Origin: Rehmannia glutinosa
Taxonomy: Eukaryota > Streptophyta > Magnoliopsida > Lamiales > Orobanchaceae
Assembly (NCBI GenBank): GCA_016081115.2
Contig: CM071928.1
Coordinates: 62,813,950-62,877,949, forward strand
DNA length: 64,000 bases
Reading direction: 5' to 3'
Below are positions 10,752 to 20,479 of this stretch, piece by piece. Both the position numbers and the translations under genes were made by a program. The notes below the pieces were generated by a model. It was not told where the DNA came from. It ran no database searches and was given only the letters and a program-made list of their open reading frames with translations. Each line of letters begins with the position of its first letter. Position 1 is the stretch's first letter.

Positions 10752-12500
10752 ATAAAACCTCCAAAAAGTTTCTACAAATCTACATCAAGGTATGCCCTGA
10801 TTCCATTCTTTCGATTTATTTTGGGGGTGGACGAAGATGACAGTGCAAGGTCTTTTTTTCCCTACATCGACTACATGTTTTATACCAATTGAAGAGGTTT
10901 ATTTATGGGATTTCTTTAGTTTTTGTGTGACCTAGTTCTATTTCATATATTTTTTTTAAATTTTCTAGGGTTCTTGAAATCGATTTTTCTACACACGTCC
11001 TTTTTTGCATTTTGGGTATGTGAAATTACAGCAATGAATGTATTTGGTTGCAATCCATATAGTATAAGTTTACGATAAAATGATATACACATAGATAACG
11101 AATTGTATAACCCATCCGTTAATTTGTGCTTTTTCATTCATATTTTTGGTGTAATCTTACGCAAGCATAACAATTTTCTTTGTGCTTTTGGTATATACAT
11201 AACCAATTTGATGTGCATATTTTTGCATAATGTATGAAGCGTGTGTTTTTTCATTCATATTTTGGTGTTTTGTTTGTTAATTTTGGTGTATATATACATA
11301 GGGTATTGTGGTTTTTGCACTAGTATGGTGAACTGTGCATAGGGCATTGTGGTTCAGGTACTATTGTGCATATTTTTGCACAATGTACGAAGTTTGTTTT
11401 TTTCATTCATATTTTGGTGTTTTGTTTGTTAATTTTGGTGTATATATACATAGGTATTGTGGTTTTTGCACTAGTATGGTGAACTGTGCATAGGGGTAAT
11501 ATGGTTCAGGTACTATTGTGCATATTTTTGCACAATGTATGAAGTTTGTTTTTTTCATTCATATTTTGGTATTTTGTTTGTTAATTTTGTTGTATATATA
11601 CATAGGTTATTGTGGTTTTTGCACTAGTATGGTGAACTGTGCATGGGGGTTAGTGGTTCAGGTACTATTGTGCATATTTTTGTAGAATGCATGAAATTTA
11701 TGTTTTTTCATTCACACTTTGGTGTTTTGTTTATTAATTTTGGTGTATATATACATAGGTTATTGTGTTTTTTGTACTAGGGACTCCTCTGTGTACGGCG
11801 AAATCCGGTTGCGCATAAAACCTCCAAGAAGCTTCTGTTAATCTACATTAAGGTTTGCCCTGCATCTACTTTTACGATTTTTGTGGGTCTGTAGTGCACA
11901 GTGCAGAGGATTTTTTACCCAACATCGATAACATATTTTATATCAATTGAAGATGTTTATCTATGGGTTTTTCATTAGTTTATGTTGACATAGTTGTAGG
12001 GCACATTTTTTTCGTAGTTTGAATTTTTTAGGGTTCTTATAATGGCGTTTTTTACATACGCCTTTTAAGTTGGTTATATGGAATTATATTATTGAATGTA
12101 ATGTGTTGCAATCTATATAGTATAAATGTACCACAAAATGGTATACACATAGATAACAAATTGTATAACCCCCTCATTACTACTCAATTTGTGCCTTTTT
12201 CATTCATATTTTTGGTGTAATATTACGCAAGTATGACATTTTTGTTTTTGCTTTTGGTATACATATAATCAATTTGATGTGCATATTTTGTAACAATGTC
12301 TGCAGTGTGTATTTTTTCATTCATATTTGGTGTTTTGTTTGTTAAATTTGGGATATAAGTACACATGGTATTGTGTTATTGCACTAGTACACATTAAGTT
12401 TACATTTGGTTTTCATAAATCAATTTTGTTGTGCATATTTTGCACAATGATCAAGTTTTGTGTTTTTCATTCATATTTTGGTGTTTTGTTTGTTAATTTG
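10752..12500. repeat. About 1.06-kb segmental tandem duplication inside the MULE
   Basis: GCATAAAACCTCCAAAAAGT at about 10751 recurs as GCATAAAACCTCCAAGAAGC at about 11814. The following several hundred bases match with scattered differences: ATCGA(C/T)(T/A)ACAT, GTATACACATAGATAAC, GTGTAATMTTACGCAAG. The duplicated block is mostly non-coding leader. The second copy runs into the site where the hAT element inserted. Confidence 0.75.
11215..11800. repeat. Tandem repeat, unit 152-153 bp, about four copies
   Basis: The word GCATATTTTTGCA starts at 11215, 11368 and 11520, with a diverged copy at 11672, giving spacings of 153, 152 and 152 bp. Each unit holds TTCATTCATATTTTGGTGTT, a TGTATATATACATAGG segment and GCACTAGTATGGTGAACTG. 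It lies in the 5' leader of the Ulp1-like gene. Diverged single units follow near 12280 and 12430. Confidence 0.85.
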
Positions 12501-12510
12501 GCATATAAGT

Positions 12511-13581
12511 TAGGGTTGTGCACGAGACTTGGAGATTACCGGAACCGAACTGATATCCGGGCCGAAAGATCTCCGAACCGAAAATATCCGTTGACTTTTT
12601 GACTTTCCCCGAACCGTACAGTACTGAAAATATTTATGGTACGGTTCTGGAGATTTTTCAAATACCCGTACCGAGAACCGTACTGAATCATACCGAACCA
12701 CTCCGATCCGAGGACCCAAAGTTAGAACCGATTTTAAAGATTTTATATAAATACATATACATTATTTCTATGTTGTTTTAATCTTGATATTGATATATAT
12801 AACTACAAACTATTTGAAATTAAATTGATTATAAAGCATATTTCTGAAAAAACCATAATCCTGCAACTATTATGAATTTTAAAAAACGTTGATATTAATA
12901 ATAGAGTAAATCATATGAAATTGAAATTAGTTAAATGATTAGTAAATTGCACTTAAAAGAAAAACAAGTAATAATACCATATTATAACAATATAAAAAAT
13001 ATCATATTTTAATTTTTTTTACCACATCACAATAATTTATAATTTTATTGATTATGTTAAGTTGTTAAGTATGAGACATTGAGATTATAAATTTATACAA
13101 GTTTTTATTTCATGTTAAATTATAAAAATTATTATTTAATTATATATGTTCTATGTCAATAGAAGGACAATTGCCCAAATAATAGACTATTATTGTATTA
13201 TAGAGGTTATTAAGTTTAGAATTTTGGATTATGTTACCTATTATAGTTTTAGTTTTTATTTTGAGACTACGCTAAAAAGAGACTAGAACTCTAAAAGTAT
13301 ATCCGTTTGGTGATTTTTATATTGATTTTTTTTTCTTTTTTTTTTTCCAAATTTATATGTTTTATTTATGGCTAATCTCCGAATCTCTATCCCGAATCAA
13401 CTGCATCGTCTGTCTCATTAGAACCAGAATCTGTCCAACGCACCGAAAGTTTGGTACGGTTCGGGACGTAGATTTTTTTCTATGGTTCGGTTCTGGAGAT
13501 TTATTTTTAGAATCTCCGAACTTCAGGATGGTTCTGGAGATCTCCAAATCTCCGAACCGTTCCGTACCGTGCACACCCCTA
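12511..13581. mobile_element. Non-autonomous hAT-type element, 1071 bp, perfect 8-bp target duplication
   Basis: Left end TAGGGTTGTGCACG; reverse complement of right end TAGGGGTGTGCACGGTACGG. The flanking duplication ATATAAGT is perfect at 12503-12510 and 13582-13589. An 8-bp duplication with TAGGGGTGTGCAC termini is typical of a common plant hAT MITE type. Subterminal regions are dense in GGTACGGTTC/CCGAACCG and TCTCCGAA words in both orientations, likely transposase-binding clutter. The middle (12780-13380) is AT-rich and non-coding. Removing it restores a copy of the surrounding MULE repeat (compare ATATAAGTACACATGG near 12353), which confirms the borders. Confidence 0.9.
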
Positions 13582-13687
13582 ATATAAGTACACAGGGTAT
13601 TGTGTTTTTGTGCCCTGATATTCTATCCATCTTCGTATTATGTACGTCATGTGATGTGTTGTTTAACTTTTGTAAATTACAGGTTAG

Positions 13688-14197
13688 ATGGCAAGAGGAA
13701 ATAGGAAGAGACACGCCTCCCGATCCCGAATGAGGTCCGAGTGCGTTAACCCGAGGGGAAAGAGCGCAAAATCTGTACATGTGGTGTGTCTTTGAACTGC
13801 CGATGTTCGCCTTCGAACAATTGAAGATGAATTGTTTGTGCCCAAAATTCAAATTCCGATTCACCTTAAGAAAATGTCTGTAAGATTCTGCATTGAATGA
13901 ATGTGTGTGGCGCTCTTCGAAGTTTTTTATGGCATATGCACCGTTCGTCCAGTAAGACTCGCCATGCCGTGGAGGGTGGAAAAACAGCCGATCGGTTGTG
14001 GGATATATGCCATGCGCCATATGGAGACCTACATGGGGGGGCCATTGAAGAAATGGGACTGTGGTTTTGACAAAGCCGACGCCGCTGAATTTGCACGTTT
14101 GAGGACCCTGTACTGCCACGCAATCCTGATGCACGATTTGAACCAAGAGAAGGACATGGTGCTTGGTTTAGCAAAAAAATTTGGTAGGGGAAAGTAG
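13688..14197 (+). pseudogene. Ulp1-like (C48) protease remnant of the MULE
   Basis: A short frame starts ATGGCAAGAGG at 13688, directly after a splice-acceptor-like AAATTACAG, and encodes a basic stretch (MARGNRKRHASRSRMR) that stops after about 35 codons. The frame at 13901-14197 encodes the C-terminal catalytic lobe: KQPIGCGIYAMRHMETYMGG, then KADAAEFARLRTLYCHAIL, ending LAKKFGRGK. The Q...CGIYAMRHME block is the Ulp1 oxyanion-Gln/nucleophile-Cys motif. The Gln-Cys spacing looks shorter than in typical family members, and the usual Asp just before the Cys is Gly. No His/Asp part is recognised upstream, so the gene is truncated or broken. It converges on the FAR1-like remnant at 15090. Confidence 0.6.
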
Positions 14198-15089
14198 TTG
14201 GTTTATCGACTCAGGAGTTCATTTCGTTAGACGGAGCTTATAAGTACACTCTATTTATTACATCAAACTAGAACACTTTTTACCCCGTGCATTTTTTGTC
14301 AACAGTATGTGTTACTTATTTATGAACGATATTCAAGCAAACATGTTTCCATGTGTTATGCGTATTGCTAGTGTGTAAACAGTGCACATTTTCGTCAGTA
14401 CACAAAATATGTTCCTTACTGCTTTGGTATATGTACGTTCATAGCAAGATCTTGGTGTTTTCCAGTTTTGAAGATGTTTTTAACAATTCATGTGTATGCA
14501 CAATACTAAGCATTTTGTGTTCAGGTACTATAGTTACTTTTTATTTTTTTGGAACTCAATGTAACAAATGTACAATTGAATGTTACACTCAACACGAAAT
14601 GACAATCAAATGTATACCAGAATAACAGATTATGATACTAAAATATAACTATTTACACACCAGAATATCCTGAGTATAAAACCACCAAAGTATTGATATT
14701 TATACACCACAATATGCAACCAAATTTACTATGTTTTTTGGATTTTTTGTTGATGTACTACAATTATTTTTACTCATTCGAAGTCATTGTAATCATTTGA
14801 AAAGTTGTTTAGGTTAGGTTACAGGGCATTTTGTGTAGTCAATAGCAATTATAACATATTAATGTTTAGGTTACAGGGCATATTTTTTATTAAAAGTCAG
14901 AAGGACTAAAAAACGATGTAAACTCAGAATGTAAATGGCATTCAGTTATAATGCAAATGACATTCAAATATAATATAAATGACATTCAAATATAATATAA
15001 ATGACATTTCATTGAACAAAAGTAAAAATTCTGACTAATGTGTTGTGACTATACAAACTTTGTAAATGGCGTGGGAAAGTGTATTTGAA
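14198..15089. other. Non-coding spacer between the two convergent MULE genes
   Basis: AT-rich, with the near-tandem word AAATGACATTCAAATATAAT repeated around 14940-15010. No coding frame is supported. It presumably holds the 3' UTRs of both genes. Confidence 0.5.
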
Positions 15090-15680
15090 TTATGTAGGTT
15101 GTTCGGGACAGGTTCGGCTATTGTGAGAAGCAATTTTTCCACACGTGCCACACTTCCTCTTCAATTTTGTGCTTGCACGGATTGCCTTCTCCCTTTGGCT
15201 TTGTAGCCTGCTTTTAACCCGGCTACCGCTGCCCTTGTTACGAGCTTGTTGCGGTGGCAATACTGAGATCTCCATTTGAGAAGTAGAGACGCAATAATTC
15301 TCAAAGAGTATTCTAGTATGCGTGGGCGTTGCATCCACAATGTTCGACACTCTAGTTCGTTGTTTGGTTTGTGAATTGCTTCCTTCGACACCTACCACAG
15401 ACGACGTTTGTTTGTAACCTTCCCTGTTACAAACAATATATTGGAGATGGATCTCTTTGTTCTTAAACTTCCTTGACGTGCTTATTCGTATGTCAAAGCC
15501 GCATTGTCTACCATAATCCCTATAAAACTCCACACCTTTGTCCAAATTCCCAAAATGCATGCCCACACGCGGTATTTTATCCTGTTCAACTTCAGGTATC
15601 CAATATTTGGTGTTGCCGGGTGATATTACCACACGCTCTCGTATTTTGACGTGCTGGATTGTTTCATCACTACTATCTGC
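15090..15680 (-). pseudogene. FAR1-like protein with internal deletion (DNA-binding domain joined to C-terminal zinc knuckle)
   Basis: FAR1/FHY3 proteins are plant transcription factors derived from MULE transposases. The frame reads DSSDETIQHVKIRE..., then GVEFYRDYGRQCGFDIR and HLQYIVCNREGYKQ, which is the first half of the FAR1 (WRKY-GCM1-like) zinc-binding domain. It goes on through a short linker to KLKRKCGTCGKIASHNSRTC, the C-terminal CX2C...H...C knuckle. The transposase core and SWIM finger (several hundred residues in full-length members) are missing. Residues upstream of DSSDE look like translated intron; a splice acceptor (TATCTGCAAAG context on the opposite strand) is plausible at about 15680. 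A candidate first exon lies at 26521-26597, across the Athila insertion. Confidence 0.65.
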
Positions 15681-15689
15681 AAAGCATAT

Positions 15690-16208
15690 GTACACCAAAA
15701 TAAGTGAAACGGATGCACAAAAATATATTTCAAATTGCACAATAGTTCACTATCATAATACAGTTTCCTCAAATAAAAAAATATGCCCATCCCACTGAAA
15801 GTCTTTCAATCATGTCACCAATTTTCGGGCAAATATATACCAAAATGAAATGTTGGTATACTATTATTGAACTATTCAAACACCATTGTTGTTCACAATC
15901 TAAATCACCAAAGTATTCGCATATATACACCATAATATGTTGCAAATACACAAGTTTGTCGAATATTATATACAACTATACGCTTTAATGTATCGCTTCA
16001 AATAAACATTCAAACACATAATATCACATTTTAAATTAACACAACAATATACATATCTATACATGAAAAATTACTTTACAGTCACATATATTGCACTACT
16101 TGTATACAACGATTTCACATAAAACATTTATCATCCCACTGACCCACAACATATCTTTGCATGCTTACATGTACAATCATCGAATATAAGTGTATACCAA
16201 CCTAATGT
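15690..16208. other. AT-rich MULE non-coding DNA, left of the Athila insertion
   Basis: Contains several ATATACACCA(A/T)AAT words that mirror, in inverse orientation, the TTTTGGTGTATATATACAT words of the left MULE arm. No gene is supported. Confidence 0.5.
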
Positions 16209-16479
16209 ATAATTGATAGGTGTGAGTTTTGCATGTATTTTGAGGCGTATTCTGGCTATAATGATGGGTAAACATGCACATACTCGAGTTAAATGTTACA
16301 TATTCACTCCTTGTGGAAAAGATATTACACTTTGCTTATTTTATAGGAATTTCATGATATTTGAAGCAAATTGAATACAAATACGAGGATAGCAAAGTGA
16401 AAACACGGAGAATTGAGTGAATATACGAAAAATGAAGCCAAAAAGATCGAAAGTTGAGCGTCTACGGAAAAGACAGGGG

Positions 16480-16735
16480 GCACACGGGTTGGGCGTGCCT
16501 CAGACACCACCCGTGCACCCCTGTATAAAGATAATTGGAGCTGCAGCATGGCGCACGGGTAGCCCATGCATCGACGCATGACCCGTGAGTCCTACAGAGG
16601 ATGAATGATTTCACCGGGGTGGCGCACGGGTAGGCCGTGCTCCGACGCACCACCCGTGCGCTCTCTACTGAGGAGAGACTTGGATTATTTCAGGTGGCGC
16701 ACGGGTAACCCGTGCTCGACGCACCACCCGTGCGT
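16480..16735. repeat. Four CACGGGT-type palindromic units in the 5' LTR
   Basis: Units starting near 16481, 16551, 16621 and 16697, spaced about 70-76 bp, each read GCGCACGGGT(A/T)... followed by CGACGCACCACCCGTGCG. CACGGGTAACCCGTG at 16700 is a perfect palindrome. The block is GC-rich in an AT-rich LTR. Related units recur in the protease-RT spacer (20355-20470) and in Athila element 2. Confidence 0.85.
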
Positions 16736-16791
16736 CTGTCTGGGCTGAATCCCATAATCTGCAAAGATTATGCCCTAAACTTGACGGTGGG

Positions 16792-16799
16792 TATAAAAA
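16792..16799 (+). promoter_or_regulatory. TATA box of the 5' LTR
   Basis: TATAAAAA sits just downstream of the palindrome array and is conserved at 25434-25441 in the 3' LTR. It probably marks the U3/R side of the LTR promoter. Confidence 0.6.
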
Positions 16800-17745
16800 G
16801 GCTTTTTGGGGGGCGCACACAAGGATATTCTGGCATTTTTGGGATCTACAACACAAGACAAGGGTGAACTCTTGGAAGGAGATATCAAGGAGACAATCGG
16901 GTTGCATCGGAGCTTGAAGAACGGAGATATATCGAGAGATTGTCGACGTTCCTAAGTTTTCTTGCTTCTCTTTTAGTTTCAATCTTTCATTTTCATTTGT
17001 AATGGCTTTGAACACTTTGTTTATAAGTTGTTTAATCATGTGTAGCTAAACTCTAGAGATTTAGGGTTTTGGAAGTAGATTAATGAACTCTTGTTGGATG
17101 TTTTAATCTTAGTTGAAGTTATTATCTTGAAGCCTATTTGAGTATTTTGAGCTTATTCTTGTTTTATCACTTGATCAATGATTTAACTTGTTTGATATAT
17201 TGATTCATAATTCGAGAGATGAGTTCCAATATTAGATCTTGAATACTCAACACAAATATTTGTATGAATCGAGAGGTTTGTAAATATTTGTGAGGATATT
17301 TGATCTTTTAAACTTTTGGGAGTTGAATGCTTCATGTTGAGTAGAGATGCTAGCATAAGTATTTCAATCTACGTTTTATATGCATCTCGAGAGAGAGGAT
17401 AAAATAGCTTTGTGATCGTCTTATAGGAATATTGATAATAACGTGGCTTGATTAAATCGGATAACAAGAGGATTATTAATCGAAACCTTAACTCGGAAAT
17501 TCATTTCATTATCTTGATACTTCTATCATTTGTATTATCTTAATCTTGTGTTTTAGTGATTGAAATTGTCTTAATCTCAATACAACAATCATCAAATTTC
17601 GATCGTCTAAATAAAAATAAGACTATCTTGGTTTAATACTTAGCGAATAAATTTATTAGTCTCCGTGGATACGACCTTGCTTACCCTATTCTATAAACTA
17701 CACCGTACACTTGCGATGAAGCTAAAAATAAGGCGAACAAGTTTT

Positions 17746-17763
17746 TGGCGCCGTTGCCGGGGA
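17746..17763 (+). other. Primer binding site (tRNA-Asp type) of element 1
   Basis: TGGCGCCGTTGCCGGGGA lies six bases after the LTR end and is complementary to the 3' end expected of plant tRNA-Asp, the primer used by Athila-type elements. Confidence 0.85.
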
Positions 17764-17897
17764 CTAATACAATTTTTGGTGCTAATATTGCGATAGATAG
17801 AATTAATTTTAATTTAGACAATTTTATTTTTACATTTTGGATTCACTTTAATTCTTCATTATTTGACTTGTTTCTTTTAGTTCGGTCCAGGTAGTGC

Positions 17898-19609
17898 ATG
17901 AACACACGCTCGAGGCAAGGGGACTTGATACCGCTTATACCAGAAGTCGAGGCTTTCGCGAGAAAAATCAATTCTACCACTAGACGGGCTGAAAGACAAC
18001 ACAATCTGATAATGGGGGATTTGAATGAGTTACCAATACCGGCAAACAATGGTGGAAATGAGTTACCGATACCGGTGCAACAACAAGCCATTCGTGATTA
18101 CTTTCGACCACAAACGAATCGTAATTACGGTGGTATTGCCCATATTCCTATCAATGCCAATAACTTCGAGCTCAAACCGGCACTGATCAATATGGTGCAA
18201 CATAATCAGTTTGGGGGGTTCGCAACTGAAGATCCTAACTCTCACCTTGCGCATTTTTATCCAAATATGCAATACGATCAAAATGAACGGAGTCTCAGAT
18301 GACGCCATAAGATTGCGCCTGTTCCCATTCTCTTTACGGGATAAGGCGAGAAATTGGTTGGGTACTTTGACGCAAGGCAGTGTAAGCACATGGGACGAAC
18401 GAGCCAAAAGTTCTTGTTTAAATTCTTTCCACCGAGCAAAACTTTACTGACTCAAAAGCGAGATCACTCAATTCCGATAGGTTCACTCGAGCCTTTGTAC
18501 GAGGCTTGGGAAAGGTTTCGGGATTTGTTACGTAGATGTCCACAACATGGGTTTCCGGAGGATCAACGATTATGTTTCTTCTACAATGGTTTAATGGGAC
18601 AAACGAGGGCCTTTGTGGATGCCGCAATGGGAGGAGCATTGTTGGCAAGGTTTCCACAAGATGCCTTGAACCTTCTTGAGGAAATGGCCATGAACAGTTA
18701 CGGTGGCCATCCGAAAGATCTAATGTACAACGAGTAGCGAAATCTCGGATTGGACTCCAATTAAAACATTGACGGCACAAGTAGCGACTTTGACAACTCA
18801 ATTGAGTGTATTTACGAAGGGGCCAGAAGCAGGCACGAGCATGGGTAGTGAATAACCGGAATTTCAACAATTTCCGGAATAATTCAAACCCAACGCACTA
18901 CCATCCAGGGTTGAGAAATCATGAAAATATTTCCTACGCAAATACAAAGAATGTGTTACAACCTCCGCCGGGATTCAATGCTTCAAGTGGAGGCGGAAAT
19001 GGAGAAGGCAAATCGTCGTTGGAAGATGCACTCACCTCCTTCATAAATCAATCTAATGCTTTCATGAATGATACGAGGAGCCGCCTCGCTAAGCAAGACT
19101 CTCGGATGGATAAGATAGAACAACAAGTGACAAGCTCGATAAAGAATATGGAGACTCAAATGGGTCAATTGGCTACATGTGTGGGTGGTCAACATCACAA
19201 GGGTCAATTTCCAAGTAATACGGAAATGAATCCTAAGGAACAATGCAAAGGCGATTCGTTTACGACGGTGCACGAATATGAGGGGCCTAAAGAAAAATCT
19301 GGGAATCTGAAACTTTCAGATGAAGCATCGAGGCCGGAAGCGGGAGAATCCGTGATGAAAGATGATATTGAAGAAAATAGGAAAGAAGAGAACAAAGAGG
19401 CGGAACAAACAGGGGCTGAGAAGCTAAAATCATCATCTAACTCGAATATATCTAAGTTGCCTATATCTCTTCCATTTCCTCAAAGATTTCAAAAGAAAAA
19501 GCTTGATGATCAATTTGCCAAATTCCTTGATATATTTAAGAAATTGCACATTAACATTCCTTTTTGCGGACGCACTAGAACAGATGCCAAACTATGCGAA
19601 ATTTCTTAA
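17898..19609 (+). pseudogene. gag of Athila-like element 1 (frameshifted)
   Basis: The capsid-type polyprotein starts MNTRSRQGDLIPLIPEV. Conserved retrotransposon gag blocks are RLRLFPFSLRDKARNWLGTL, then KFFPPSKT, then YEAWERFRDLLRRCPQHGFP and ARFPQDALNLLEEMAMNSY. A Q/N-rich spacer and a charged coiled-coil-like stretch (about 19020-19200) follow. The frame changes at least three times: an extra T in the run 18254-18258, a missing A in the run 18406-18409, and a change near 18730-18800. No CCHC zinc knuckle is seen. The C-terminus leads into the protease domain (LPFPQRFQKKKLDDQFAKFL). Confidence 0.85.
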
Positions 19610-20300
19610 GGATGTTATGTCAAAAAGCGGAGGATGACAAGCTTTGAAACGGTAAATTTTGTGAAGAATGTAGTGCGATTATCCAAAGAAAGCTACCACA
19701 AAATCGAAAGATCAGGGAGTTTCACTATCCCTTATGCTATTGGTGGTAATTTCTTTAATAAAGCGTTATGTGATTTGGGGCAAGTATTAACTTGATGCCT
19801 TTGTCCATTTTCGGGAAGCTTGAATTAGGCGGCGTGAAACCAACTACGGTGACATTGCAACTTGCGACCGATCACTTACGTATCAAGGGAATTATTGAAG
19901 ACGTATTGGTAAAAGTTGATAAATTTATATTCCCGTGGATTTCTTGGTTTTGGATATGGAAGAAGATCGAGACGTTCCACCGATACTTGGACGCCCTTTC
20001 CTAGCACGGGAAAAGCCTTAATAGATGTGCAAAAGGGGAACTCACATTACGTGTTAATGATGAGCATGTTTTATTTTCTATATATAAGGCAATGAAATTT
20101 CATGATTCGGTGGAGAATTGTAATTTTTTGGATATAGTTAGTTCATGCATTGAGGATTATGTTGATCATACATTGTCTACAGATGATTTGGAATTTGGTC
20201 TAACCCACTCGTGCTCAATGTCGAGTGTTGTACTTGATTTTGATAACCAAGATTTGTACGACTATGTTTGTGCCTTAGATCATATCACGGGAACTACCTA
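19610..20300 (+). pseudogene. Aspartic protease region of element 1 (frameshifted)
   Basis: Retropepsin-like segment. FTIPYAIGG is followed by ALCDLG at 19760-19780, where the catalytic D-(L/S)-G-A-S motif is broken by a missing G in the run 19777-19780. It continues INLMPLSIFGKLELGGVKPT, VLVKVDKFIFP and the conserved LDMEEDRDVPPILGRPFLA region through further shifts. Element 2 keeps the equivalent frame intact (52120-52400), which is how the break is placed. A C-terminal tail to about 20300 links to RT. Confidence 0.8.
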
Positions 20301-20354
20301 AGAGCGCAAGAGGCGAGAACGCAAAGCCAGAAATAAGGGAGCCGAACTTGCAGA

Positions 20355-20470
20355 AACGCACCACCCATGCGTCCACGCACGGGCAACCCGTGCGTGATGC
20401 TGAGGGACGGGTTGAGCTCTCTGAAGAGCACATGGGCCATGCGTCGGCGCATGGGCTGCCCGTGCGTGAC
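20355..20470. repeat. CACGGGC palindromic units inside the protease-RT spacer of element 1
   Basis: Two copies (about 20365-20400 and 20430-20468) read GCACGGGCAACCCGTGCGTG and GCATGGGCTGCCCGTGCGTG. They are the same palindrome family as the LTR units, yet lie within the open frame, where they encode HGQPVRD and HGLPVRD. Confidence 0.8.
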
Positions 20471-20479
20471 CCTGAATTA

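Larger units (their letters stand above)
16214..17739 (+). repeat. 5' LTR of Athila-like element 1
   Basis: TG...CA ends. Four CACGGGT/ACCCGTG palindromic units occupy the U3 part (about 16480-16735), upstream of a TATA-like box. It matches 24861-26379 nearly throughout, the differences being mostly small indels in the GC-rich block (16660-16810) plus scattered single bases. Confidence 0.93.

Noticed and set aside
12511..13590. Short open frames within the hAT element (for example 12510-12719 and 13362-13574)
   Set aside because: They run through the inverted CCGAACCG subterminal repeats and have no transposase motif; composition artefacts.
16352..17039. Minus-strand frames in the LTRs of Athila element 1 (repeated at 25000-25301)
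   Set aside because: They are antisense translations of the palindromic LTR repeats, appear in both LTRs and have no independent support.
20355..20470. CRISPR-like array made of CACGGGC palindromes
   Set aside because: Units are few, spaced irregularly, lie in plant retroelements, and have no cas genes or unique spacers.
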